A stretch of DNA of 64,000 nucleotides from Burkholderia sp. PAMC 26561 (lineage in GTDB: Bacteria > Pseudomonadota > Gammaproteobacteria > Burkholderiales > Burkholderiaceae), in the NCBI RefSeq assembly GCF_001557535.2, contig NZ_CP014306.1, forward strand, positions 1,116,001 to 1,180,000. The letters run 5' to 3'. Under the pieces are notes generated by a model. That model made no database searches. It was given only the letters and a program-made list of their open reading frames with translations, and had not been told where the DNA came from. The translations under genes were made by a program, and so were the position numbers. Below, in pieces: positions 43,831-54,000 of this stretch (position 1 is its first letter; each line of letters opens with the position of its first letter).

Positions 43831-45219
43831 ATGGCAGTCAGCGTTTTCGACCTTTTCAAAATCGGCATCGGTCCGTCGAGTTCGCATACGGTTGGGCCCA
43901 TGCGAGCGGCCTTGATGTTCGTGCAAGGGCTTGAACGCGATGGTCTGCTTGACGCGACGGCTTCCGTGAAATGCGAGTTGTACGGCTCGCTGGGCGCGAC
44001 GGGCAAAGGTCACGGCACGGATCGCGGCGTGATGCTCGGTCTGATGGGCGACGCGCCCGATACCGTCGATGCCAGCACGATCACCCCTCGCCTCGAAACC
44101 GTGCGCGCGACCAGGAAGTTGTCGTTGCTCGGGCGGCATGAGATTCCGTTCGTGCAGAAGGATCACATTGCGTTCTTGCGCCAGGCGTTGTCGGAGCATC
44201 CGAACGGCATGAAACTGCACGCCTTCGATGCCAACGGCGTGTCACTACGCGACGCCACCTACCTTTCCGTGGGCGGCGGGTTTGTGGTGACGGCGGGGGC
44301 ATCGAACGTGAAGGTGCTCACGGCCATAGAACAATTGCCGTATGCGTTTCAATCCGGCGACGAACTGCTCGCGCTCTGCCGTGATACCGGCAAATCCGTT
44401 GCGCAACTGATGTGGGACAACGAGCGCGTCTGGCGCAGCGACGAGGAGATCCGCTCGGGTTTGCTGCGCATCTGGGACGTGATGCAGTCATGCGTGAAGC
44501 GCGGGTGCGGTATCGACAACCCCGATGCCGATGGTTGCCTTCCTGGTCCTTTCCAGGTCAAGCGTCGTGCGCCGGTTTTGTATCGGGCGCTGGTTGGCAA
44601 GCCTGAGCAGGCGTTGCGCGACCCGCTTTCCATGATCGACTGGATCAACCTGTACGCGATCGCCGTGAACGAGGAAAACGCCGTGGGCGGGCGTGTGGTG
44701 ACGGCCCCGACCAACGGCGCAGCGGGCATCATCCCGGCCGTGCTGCATTACTACGACCGGTTCATGCCGGGATCGAACCAGCAGGGCGTGATCGACTTTT
44801 TGCTGACGGCGGCGGCCATCGGGATCTTGTACAAGATGAACGCATCGATATCCGGCGCTGAAGTCGGATGTCAGGGCGAGGTTGGCGTTGCATGTTCGAT
44901 GGCCGCGGCCGGATTGGCGGCGGTGATGGGTGGCACGCCGACGCAGGTTGAAAACGCGGCTGAGATCGGGATGGAGCACAACCTTGGGCTGACTTGCGAT
45001 CCTGTTGGCGGGATGGTGCAGATTCCGTGTATTGAACGAAATGCAATGGGATCGATGAAAGCGGTGAACGCGGCGCGCATGGCGATGCGCGGGGACGGCA
45101 GTCATTATGTTTCGCTGGATTCCGTGATCAAGACGATGATGCAAACCGGCGCGGATATGAAGACGAAGTACAAGGAGACTTCGCGGGGCGGGTTGGCGGT
45201 GAATATTGTTGAGTGTTAG
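43831..45219 (+). CDS. sdaA: L-serine ammonia-lyase (L-serine dehydratase) SdaA
   Basis: The protein has 462 residues, in the single-chain SdaA range. The beta domain starts [20 protein letters not shown]. The catalytic alpha domain has [37 protein letters not shown] and [19 protein letters not shown], which supply the cysteines for the 4Fe-4S cluster. It turns L-serine into pyruvate and ammonia. Placed near gcvTHP, it can drain the serine made from glycine. It is followed at once by repeat copy B. Confidence 0.97.
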   Translation: MAVSVFDLFKIGIGPSSSHTVGPMRAALMFVQGLERDGLLDATASVKCELYGSLGATGKGHGTDRGVMLGLMGDAPDTVDASTITPRLETVRATRKLSLLGRHEIPFVQKDHIAFLRQALSEHPNGMKLHAFDANGVSLRDATYLSVGGGFVVTAGASNVKVLTAIEQLPYAFQSGDELLALCRDTGKSVAQLMWDNERVWRSDEEIRSGLLRIWDVMQSCVKRGCGIDNPDADGCLPGPFQVKRRAPVLYRALVGKPEQALRDPLSMIDWINLYAIAVNEENAVGGRVVTAPTNGAAGIIPAVLHYYDRFMPGSNQQGVIDFLLTAAAIGILYKMNASISGAEVGCQGEVGVACSMAAAGLAAVMGGTPTQVENAAEIGMEHNLGLTCDPVGGMVQIPCIERNAMGSMKAVNAARMAMRGDGSHYVSLDSVIKTMMQTGADMKTKYKETSRGGLAVNIVEC

Positions 45220-45224
45220 GTGCT

Positions 45225-46192
45225 GGCGCTTAGGCGGGGGGAGGCGGTCGGGGTCAATGCCGGGTTGCTGCTTTTTAGGCTACCGCGCGTTGGTTGCTGA
45301 CTGATCTTTTTAGCACTATTAGCCACTGTCCGTGGCGGGACTTCATTTCACGGGTTTTGCGCTAGCGCTCGGGATAGTGTTCGTTGCGGTCGGAGTTAAT
45401 GCCGGGTTGTTGCTGTTTGAGCTTGCTCGCGTTCTGTTCTAGCTGTTCTCTTTAGCACTATTAGCCACTATCCGTGGCGGGACTTCATTTCTTTTTCCAA
45501 CGGCGAAAAGAAACGAAGCAAAGAAAACGCCTCTCAACCGCTAGTTCTTAAGTGTCCCGAGCGTGCATGTACAACTGTTTGGTCCTTCAGAAGAACGCTC
45601 GACGCCATAACCACCAACACTTGAACCCCTCCCCCTCCGTCAACAGATACCCACACGCTTCGCCACCAGTAATTGTGGCAGTCAATACGGAAACCTGGCC
45701 CAAGTGAACAACGGGTTGAGCACGTGACGGCGCTACAGCATCCTGAACTTGCCGAGACTTTACCGGCGGTGGTCCCAGGCTCGCGCGGGCAAAGCGGAAC
45801 CAGTACAGCCAAGCCCGTCGTTTGGGCGTCAGCGCGCGCAGCGCGGAAGCCTCATTAACGGATTCCCACACTGGTGGCGAAGCGTGTGGGTTGCCGTTGA
45901 CGGAGGGGGAGGGTTTCAAGTGTTCTTGATTGCGGCGTCGAGCGTTCTTGTGAAGTACCAAACAGTTGTCACTGCACGCTCGGGACACTTAAGAATTAGC
46001 GGTTGGAAGGCGTTTTCTTTGCTTCGTTTCTTTTTCGCCGTTGGAAAAAGAAATGAAGTCCCGCCACGGACAGTGGCTAACAGTGCTAAAGAAATCAGCT
46101 AGAACGGAACGCGCGAAAGCCTAAAAAGCAGCAACCCGACATCAACCCGACCGTAAACCGCCCCCGACCAAGCGCCAGCGCGAAAACCCCGC
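45225..46192. repeat. Large palindromic repeat, copy B
   Basis: It has the same build and orientation as copy A at 16419. The core is about 45443-46100 with a 199-base central segment (45671-45869). On this copy the extra outer unit lies on the left (45246 and 45388, period 142), and only one unit is on the right. The central segment matches that of copy A except at about 15-20 positions. It starts six bases past the sdaA stop. No transposase or protein family is encoded. Confidence 0.85.
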
Positions 46193-46297
46193 CTAGCGTC
46201 ACCGCCCCGCCCCAGCGTAAGCTACGAATTCCAGCTCCGCTTGCGAGCCAAACCGCCAAACCGCCGAACCACCGAACCTTCCGAGAGGTTTCATCGA

Positions 46298-48004
46298 ATG
46301 GCATCTGCAGTCCCAGCATCCCACCCCAACCCGACGACCGGCGCGAAGCTCATCGTCGATGCCCTCCTGACCCACGGCGTCGAACGGGTCTTCTGCGTCC
46401 CGGGCGAAAGCTTTCTCGCGATCCTCGATTCCCTCCACGACGAAACCAGCCGCATCCAGACCATCGTCTGCCGTCACGAAGCCGCCGCGGCAAACATGGC
46501 CGAGGCAGTCGGCAAACTCACCGGCCGCCCCGGCGTCGCACTCGTCACACGCGGTCCGGGCGCGACGCATGCATCCATCGGCGTGCATACGGCCTTCCAG
46601 GACTCCACGCCGATGATCCTGCTCATCGGCCAGTGCGCGCGCGAACACATGGATCGCGAGGCGTTCCAGGAGATCGACTACCGCCGGATGTTCGGGCAAA
46701 TGGCGAAATGGGTCGCGCAAATCGATGACCCCAGGCGCATCCCCGAATACCTCAGCCACGCGTTTCATACGGCAACGTCGGGACGCCCCGGTCCGGTCGT
46801 GCTCGCGTTGCCTGAAGACGTCCTCAGCGATGCCTGCGAAGCCGTTCCCGGCGCGCCGCGTTATCAGCGTGTTGCCGCAGCGCCCGCGCCGGCGCAGATC
46901 GAGCGCGTGCGCGAACTGCTGGCGGCATCGAAGAAACCGTTTGTGATTGCCGGCGGCAGCGGCTGGACCGAAGAAGCAACGGCCGATTTCGCGCGTTTTG
47001 CGCAGGCGTGGCAACTGCCCGTAGGCTGCGCGTTCCGCTTCCAGGACACGCTCGATAACAACCATCCGAACTATGCCGGCGATGTCGGCCTCGGAATCAA
47101 TCCCGCACTCGCCGCGCGCATCCGCGACGCCGATCTGCTGCTCGTACTCGGCCCGCGCATGGGCGAATCGACGACCGGCGGTTACACGCTGCTCGACATC
47201 CCGAAGACCACGCAGACGCTGATTCACGTTCACCAGGGCGCGGAGGAACTCGGCCGCGTGTATTCCGCCGACTTGCCGATCGTCTCCGGCATGCCGGAAA
47301 TGGCGGCGGCCCTGGCGTCGCTGAATCCGCCGCAAGCTATTCCGTGGAATGGCGCTATCGAAGAAGCGCATGCGGCGTATCTCGCGTGGCGCAAACCGCG
47401 CCCCATGCTCGGCGATGTCCAGCTCGGCGAGATCATGGAGCAACTGAGCGTTCGTCTTCCCGCCAATTCGATCGTGACGAACGGCGCGGGCAATTACGCA
47501 ACATGGTTGCACCGGCATTACGCATATCGCCATTTCAGGTCGCAGGTTGCACCGACCAGCGGCGCGATGGGCTACGGCGTTCCGGCGGCGATCGCAGCGA
47601 AGTCGTTGTATCCGGACCGCGTGGTCGTGGCCTTCGCTGGCGACGGCTGTTTCATGATGTCGAGCCAGGAACTGGCGACGGCGATGCAATACCGGCTCGC
47701 GGTGATTTTCGTGGTCGTGAATAACCAGCAATACGGCACGATCCGCATGCATCAGGAACGCCATTATCCGAATCGTGTGCATGGAACCGCGCTCACGAAT
47801 CCCGACTTCGTAGCCTACGCCCGTGCGTTCGGCGCACATGGCGAACTTGTCGAGACCACGGCGCAATTCATGCCGGCGTTCGAGCGTGCTTTGAAAACCG
47901 GTTTGCCATCGGTGGTAGAAATCAGGATTCCGCAAGATGCGAGCACGCCGGCCGCAACGCTCGATCAAATCCGCGAGCAGGGCGAGAAATTGCGGCAGAA
48001 GTAA
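46298..48004 (+). CDS. Thiamine diphosphate-dependent enzyme (acetolactate synthase-like)
   Basis: The protein has 568 residues from the ATG at 46298, with GAGAGG upstream. The catalytic Glu61 lies in VCRHEAAAANMAEAVGKLTG. The central domain is DHS-like. The ThDP motif is AGDGCFMMSSQELATAM to VVVNNQQYGTIR. It joins or splits 2-keto acids. True acetolactate synthases need a small subunit, and none is present. The gene is coupled (33 bases) to an acyl-CoA synthetase, so a 2-keto or 2-hydroxy acid pathway is possible. The substrate is unknown. Confidence 0.87.
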   Translation: MASAVPASHPNPTTGAKLIVDALLTHGVERVFCVPGESFLAILDSLHDETSRIQTIVCRHEAAAANMAEAVGKLTGRPGVALVTRGPGATHASIGVHTAFQDSTPMILLIGQCAREHMDREAFQEIDYRRMFGQMAKWVAQIDDPRRIPEYLSHAFHTATSGRPGPVVLALPEDVLSDACEAVPGAPRYQRVAAAPAPAQIERVRELLAASKKPFVIAGGSGWTEEATADFARFAQAWQLPVGCAFRFQDTLDNNHPNYAGDVGLGINPALAARIRDADLLLVLGPRMGESTTGGYTLLDIPKTTQTLIHVHQGAEELGRVYSADLPIVSGMPEMAAALASLNPPQAIPWNGAIEEAHAAYLAWRKPRPMLGDVQLGEIMEQLSVRLPANSIVTNGAGNYATWLHRHYAYRHFRSQVAPTSGAMGYGVPAAIAAKSLYPDRVVVAFAGDGCFMMSSQELATAMQYRLAVIFVVVNNQQYGTIRMHQERHYPNRVHGTALTNPDFVAYARAFGAHGELVETTAQFMPAFERALKTGLPSVVEIRIPQDASTPAATLDQIREQGEKLRQK

Positions 48005-48037
48005 AAAACCAGACAAAACCGAAGGAGACGCAAGACC

Positions 48038-49729
48038 ATGGCATCGCAAGGATTTTTGCAGGCACGAGACTTTCTGCTGCGTCATCGCGACGACTACGCA
48101 ACCGCGTACAGGGATTTCGCGTGGCCGGAGCTGACCGAGTTCAACTGGGCGCTCGACTGGTTCGATGAATACGCGCGCAGCAACATGAACCCGGCGCTTT
48201 GGGTCGTGGAGGACAACGGCGACGAGATCAAGCTGTCGTACGCGGAGTTATCGGCGAGATCGAATCAGCTTGCGAACTGGCTGAGGCAGCAAGGCGTGCA
48301 GCGCGGCGACCGCATCTTGCTGATGCTGCCGAACCAGCCGGCGCTCTGGGAAACCATGCTCGCCGCAATGAAGCTCGGCGCCGTTACCATTCCCGCCACC
48401 ATGTTGCTGACGCCGGCCGACATAGCCGATCGCATGACGCGCGGCGAAGTGAAGCATGTGATCGTGGCGTCGAACGAGACTGCAAAATTCGATGCCATCG
48501 ATAAAACCAAAACCCGCATCGCGGTGGCCATTCCATCGAGCGCGGCGTTGCCCGAAGGCTGGCTGAATTTCGCCGATGCCTTCAACGAAAGTCCATCGTT
48601 CGAACCCGAAGGCCGCACGCTCGCTACCGATCCGTTACTGCTTTATTTCACGAGCGGCACGACGAGCCGGCCGAAACTCGTTCTGCATAGTCATCAAAGT
48701 TATCCGGTCGGGCATTTATCGACCATGTACTGGATCGGCCTGAAACCCGGCGATGTCCATCTCAACATCAGCTCGCCAGGCTGGGCGAAACACGCGTGGA
48801 GTTGCGTGTTTGCGCCGTGGAACGCGGGCGCGACGGTGTTCATCCACAACACGCCGCGCTTTAGCGCCAAGTCCACGCTCGAAGCACTGGTCAAGAATCA
48901 GGTCACGACACTCTGCGCTCCGCCAACCGTCTGGCGCATGATGATCCAGGAGGATTTATCGGCGTACAAGGTGCATCTGCGCGAGGTCGTGGGCGCGGGC
49001 GAACCGCTGAATCCGGAGATCATCGAGCGCGTCAGGAAGGCCTGGAACCTCACGTTACGAGATGGCTTCGGCCAGACCGAAACCACGGCGCAAATTGCGA
49101 ACTCGCCGGGCCAGCCTATGAAAGCCGGGTCGATGGGACGTCCCTTGCCGGGTTACAGGATCACGTTGCTCGATCACGACGACAACCCCGCGCAGGAAGG
49201 CGAACTCGCGCTGATCCTCGACCCGAAACCGCTGGGCCTGATGGACGGTTATGTGGACGATGCATCGAAGACGCAAGACGCTATGCGCGGCGGCCATTAC
49301 CGGACGGGCGATGTCGCATCGATCGATGCCGATGGTTACTTCACCTACGTTGGCCGCGCCGACGATGTCTTCAAAGCCGCCGACTACCGCATCAGTCCGT
49401 TCGAACTGGAGAGCGTGCTGATCGAACATCCGGCGGTCGGCGAAGCGGCCGTCGTGCCGAGTCCTGATCCGCTGCGGTTATCGGTGCCGAAGGCGTTCGT
49501 CGCGTTGCGCAACGGTTATGAACCGACGAAGGAAACCGCCGGTGAGATCCTGAAGTTCGCCGCGCAAAAACTCGCGGCGTACAAGCGGATCCGACGCATC
49601 GAATTTTATGAATTGCCGAAGACCATCTCGGGGAAGATTCGTCGCGTGGAGCTCAGGAAGACTGAAGAGGCGCGTGGCAGCGACGCACGTCGCGACAATG
49701 AGTATTGGGAAGAGGACTTCAACGCCTAG
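48038..49729 (+). CDS. Acyl-CoA synthetase, acetyl/medium-chain type (ANL superfamily)
   Basis: The protein has 563 residues. ATP-binding loop LLYFTSGTTSRPKLVLHSHQ, motif DGFGQTETT, hinge region YRTGDVASIDADGYFTYVGR, and the C-terminal lysine in LPKTISGKIRRVELR are all intact. The N-terminal FAWPELTEFNWALDWFDEYA is typical of the medium-chain (ACSM) branch. It activates an acid to acyl-AMP and then acyl-CoA. It is the second gene of a pair with the ThDP enzyme. Confidence 0.9.
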   Translation: MASQGFLQARDFLLRHRDDYATAYRDFAWPELTEFNWALDWFDEYARSNMNPALWVVEDNGDEIKLSYAELSARSNQLANWLRQQGVQRGDRILLMLPNQPALWETMLAAMKLGAVTIPATMLLTPADIADRMTRGEVKHVIVASNETAKFDAIDKTKTRIAVAIPSSAALPEGWLNFADAFNESPSFEPEGRTLATDPLLLYFTSGTTSRPKLVLHSHQSYPVGHLSTMYWIGLKPGDVHLNISSPGWAKHAWSCVFAPWNAGATVFIHNTPRFSAKSTLEALVKNQVTTLCAPPTVWRMMIQEDLSAYKVHLREVVGAGEPLNPEIIERVRKAWNLTLRDGFGQTETTAQIANSPGQPMKAGSMGRPLPGYRITLLDHDDNPAQEGELALILDPKPLGLMDGYVDDASKTQDAMRGGHYRTGDVASIDADGYFTYVGRADDVFKAADYRISPFELESVLIEHPAVGEAAVVPSPDPLRLSVPKAFVALRNGYEPTKETAGEILKFAAQKLAAYKRIRRIEFYELPKTISGKIRRVELRKTEEARGSDARRDNEYWEEDFNA

Positions 49730-49734
49730 GCATT

Positions 49735-49771
49735 AAAAAACCCCGCAGCGCAGAACGCATGCGGGGGTTTT
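49735..49771. terminator. Bidirectional terminator
   Basis: AAAACCCCGC pairs with GCGGGGGTTTT around a 14-base loop, with A- and T-runs on both sides. It serves the synthetase gene (plus) and the binding-protein gene (minus). Confidence 0.85.
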
Positions 49772-49794
49772 CTCAAAGCAAAAGCAATTAAACC

Positions 49795-50943
49795 TTACTT
49801 CCCGCCCACGCTTTGCAGCGTCGTCCACTTGCCGCCGACGACCTTGTACAGCGTGATGCCGCCGTTCTTCAAATCGCCCTTCGCGTCATACGCGAGTTGC
49901 TTCGACGTCACGCCAGGCATGTCGGTCTTGGCGAGCATCGGCAGGTACTTTGCCGGATCGGTCGAGTTCGCCGTCTTCATTGCCGTGAACATGGCCATTG
50001 CACCGTCGTACGCGTACGGCGAGTAAGTTTGCACGTCCTCGTTGAAGCGCTTCTTGTACTTCGCAACGTACGCTGCGCCACCCGGCATTTCGTCGAGCGG
50101 CAAGCCGGCCAGCGACGCCACCGTGCCGTCTGCTGCATCGCCGGCGATCTTCAGGAACGTGTCCGTCTTGACCATTTCGCCTGCCATCAACGGCGCGCGC
50201 AGGCCGAGCGTCTTCATCTGCTTGACCATCGGGCCAGCTTGCGAATCGGCGCCGCCGTAATACACGAGGTCCGGGTTCATCGACTTGATCTTGGTCAGGA
50301 TGGCCTTGAAGTCGACGGCTTTGTCGTTGCCGTATTCACGATCCACGATGGTCGCGCCCGCAGCTTTCGCAGCCTTTTCGAATTGATCGGCGAGACCCTG
50401 GCCGTAGGCCGTGCGGTCATCGACAATCGCGATCTTCTTCATCTTCAGCGTCTTCACCGCGAACTCGCCGGCGACCGAACCTTGCTGCGTGTCGGACGTC
50501 ATCATGCGGAACGTGGTCTTGTAGCCTTGCGTGGTGTATTCCGGCGCCGTTGCCATCGCGATTTCAGGAATGCCGGCGTTCGCGTAGATGCGCGAAGCGG
50601 GGATGGTCGTGCCCGAGTTGAAGTGGCCGAGCATGCCCTTGATGTTGTCGTCCACCAGCTTTTGCGCGACGGTCGTGCCGGTGCGCGGGTCGGCCTGGTC
50701 ATCGGCGGAATCGAGCACGATGAGGACCGGCTTGCCGCCAATCACAGGCTTCGTTGCGTTGAAATCTTCAACCGCGAGCACGATGCCGTTCTGGAAATCC
50801 TTGCCATAGTGCGCCTGCGCGCCGGTCATCGGACCAGCGAAACCCACCTTTACTTCTTCAGCCGTTTGCGCCTGAGCCGTTGCAGCAACCGACAAACCCG
50901 TGACCAACATTGCTGCTGCCAGCTTCTTCATCGTGTAATCCAT
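49795..50943 (-). CDS. Branched-chain amino acid-type ABC transporter binding protein (LivJ/LivK-like)
   Basis: The protein has 382 residues. A signal peptide (about 1-26) ends ATAQA. The mature part begins EEVKVGFAGPMTGAQAHYGK and continues as a type I periplasmic binding protein, with AYGQGLADQFEKAAKAAGA and the hinge YYGGADSQAGPMVKQMK. AGGAGAG precedes the ATG. It captures leucine-like amino acids or related ligands. No permease or ATPase genes are adjacent. It lies downstream of putA on the same strand, with a 94-base gap. Confidence 0.93.
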   Translation of the reverse strand: MDYTMKKLAAAMLVTGLSVAATAQAQTAEEVKVGFAGPMTGAQAHYGKDFQNGIVLAVEDFNATKPVIGGKPVLIVLDSADDQADPRTGTTVAQKLVDDNIKGMLGHFNSGTTIPASRIYANAGIPEIAMATAPEYTTQGYKTTFRMMTSDTQQGSVAGEFAVKTLKMKKIAIVDDRTAYGQGLADQFEKAAKAAGATIVDREYGNDKAVDFKAILTKIKSMNPDLVYYGGADSQAGPMVKQMKTLGLRAPLMAGEMVKTDTFLKIAGDAADGTVASLAGLPLDEMPGGAAYVAKYKKRFNEDVQTYSPYAYDGAMAMFTAMKTANSTDPAKYLPMLAKTDMPGVTSKQLAYDAKGDLKNGGITLYKVVGGKWTTLQSVGGK

Positions 50944-51037
50944 AAACTCTCCTGATTCCCATGTGAGTGGCAGCGCGTGCAGGGTTCGCCGTGCCCGCTG
51001 CCGTTTGTTTGAGCCGATCCGCCGCTCTGAATTGTGT

Positions 51038-54000
51038 TCAGCCGATCGTCATCAAATTCGCATTGCCGCCTGCGGCCGCCGTGTTCACGCTCACCGAGCG
51101 TTCCGTCAGCAACCGTTCGAGCGCGTATTCCTGCTCGCCGTCGTGGGCTTCATCGGCAAACGCTCCCGCCGATACCCCTTGCACCGAGACAATCGGTCCC
51201 GGGCGTTTCGCAACGTCCTTCACCAGCGCCATCAATTCGTCGCTGTCGCCTTCGAAGAGGACGGCATCGAATGGAAGGTCCTGGTTCTTGCGCACCGATG
51301 CATGCGCTTTGAGCGATGCCGGCAGCGCCGCCACGAGCTGTTCGCCGGCCGCGCCCGAAAACAGCGCCTTGTTGCCCGTCGCGAGCACCGCAGCAAACTG
51401 CGCGCGCGCGCCGCTTGCCGTCGATGCCACGCACAAGACCGTGCCGCGTGCGCCGAGCGTGTAGGTGTTGCGCTCGCCGGTCGGACCGGGCAGCACCGCG
51501 GTCGCGCCGGCCATCACGTGTTGCAGATGACCTTCGCACCGTGCGGCGGTTTGCGGATCGCGCTCGGCGATGGCCCAGTCGCGCAATGCGGTGAGCGCGG
51601 AAGGCGTATCGTTCGCGGCCGTCTGATCGACGACCAACGCGCTTTCCAGCGACTTCGGCAAACCGGTCGGACGCTTGGCAAGAAGACGCTGCAAGTAAAG
51701 CGCGCCCCCTGCTTTCGGTCCCGTGCCCGACAAACCTTCGCCGCCGAACGGCTGCACGCCGACCACGGCGCCAATCACGTTGCGGTTCACGTAGATGTTG
51801 CCAACATGAGCGCGGCTGACAACGTGCGCGATGGTTTCATCGATACGCGTATGGATTCCCAGCGTCAGCCCGTAACCGGTCGCCTTGATCTGGTCGAGCA
51901 GTTTATCAAGTTGCGCGCGCCGATACCGAACCACGTGCAGCACAGGGCCGAAGACTTCGCGCTTGAGTTCATCGATTGAATCCAGTTCGATCATCGTCGG
52001 CGGGACAAACGTGCCCTGCGCGCAACCATCGGGCGTCGGCAATTGCACGACGTTGCGGCCTTTCTCGCGCATCGATGCAACGTGCCCGTCGATGCTTTGC
52101 TTGGCTTCTGCGTCGATGACCGGGCCCACGTCCGTGGACAAACGGTCCGGGTTGCCCATCGCGAGCTGCTGCATGGCGCCCGTGAGCATTTCGAGCGTAC
52201 GGTCGGCGACGTCGTCCTGAAGGCACAGAACGCGCAGCGCGGAACAGCGTTGGCCGGCGGAATCGAAGGACGATTGCAACACGTCCGCAACCACTTGCTC
52301 GGCGAGCGCCGACGAATCGACGATCATCGCGTTCTGTCCGCCCGTTTCCGCGATCAGCGGGATCGGACGGCCGTCGGGATCGAGGCGTTCGGACAGAGTC
52401 TTGTTGATGAGCCGTGCAACGTCCGTTGAACCCGTGAACATCACAGCGCGCGTGCGTGGATCGGCGACAAGCGCCGCGCCCACGGTCTCGCCATTGCCCG
52501 GCAGCAGTTGCACCGCGCCCGCCGGCACGCCGGCTTCGCGCAAGATACGTACGGCCTGCGCCGCGATCAGCGGCGTTTGTTCAGCGGGCTTCGCGAGCAC
52601 CGGATTGCCGGCGGCAAGCGCTGCGGCAACTTGCCCCATGAAGATCGCGAGCGGGAAGTTCCACGGGCTGATGCAGACGACCGGACCGAGCGGACGATGG
52701 GTATCGTTGGAAAACTCGCCGCGGATTTGCGCGGAGTAATAGCGCAGGAAATCGATCGCCTCACGAATCTCCGACACCGCATTCGCAAGCGACTTCCCGG
52801 CTTCGCGCACCACCAGGCCCATCAGCGTATGCATCTGCGCTTCGAGCAGATCGGCAGCGCGGGCGAGGCAATCGGCGCGTTCATCGACGGGGGTCGATTG
52901 CCAGATCGGCGCGGCGGCCACGGCGTTGTTCATCGCCAGGGCGACTTGTTCCGGCGATGCATCGATCACCGTGCCGACCAGGTCACGCAAGTCGGCGGGG
53001 TTGCGGACATCGCGCGCAACGCCTTCGACTACGTCGGTGGTTTCGAGCATGGGAGCCGCGCGCCACGGATGATTCGCGCTGGCAAGCAACGCCGAGGACA
53101 ACGACGCCAGCCGGTGCTCGTTCGACAAATCGAAGCCCATCGAATTGAGGCGTTCTGCGCCGTACAACTGTCGCGGCAACGGGATTTTTGCGTGCGGTAA
53201 ACCGAGTGGCGTGAGCTTCGACGCTTCATCGATCGGGTCCTGCACGAGTTCGCTGACCGGAATGTTCTTATCTGCGATGCGATTCACGAACGACGTGTTC
53301 GCGCCGTTCTCCAGCAAGCGCCGCACGAGGTACGCGAGCAGCGTTTCGTGCGTGCCGACGGGCGCATACACCCGACACGGCCGGTTCAGTTTGTCGCGGC
53401 CGGTGACCTCTTCATACAGCGGTTCGCCCATGCCGTGCAGGCACTGGAACTCGTACTGCCCCGGATAATAATTGCCCCCGGCCAAGTGATAAATCGCCGA
53501 CAACGTGAACGCGTTGTGCGTGGCGAATTGCGGATAGACGGCGTCAGGCGCGCCAAGCAGTTTCTTCGCGCACGCCACGTACGAGATGTCCGTATAAATC
53601 TTGCGCGTATAGACGGGATAACCTTCGAGGCCATCGACCTGAGCGCGCTTGATTTCCGAATCCCAGTACGCGCCCTTGACCAGCCGGACCATGATCCGAT
53701 GCCGGCTGCGGCGCGCGAGATCGATCAGATAATCGATGACGAACGGGCAGCGCTTTTGATAAGCCTGCACCACGAAACCAATACCGTTCCAGCCGGCCAG
53801 TTCGGGATCGAAGCAAAGCGCTTCGAGCAGATCGAGAGAAATTTCGAGCCGGTCCGCTTCCTCAGCATCGATGTTCAAGCCGATGTCGTAGCGACGCGCG
53901 AGCAGCGCCAGCGCCTTCACGCGCGGCAGCAACTCGGTCATCGTGCGCTCTTGTTGCGAGCGCGAATAGCGCGGATGCAAGGCCGACAACTTGATCGAAA

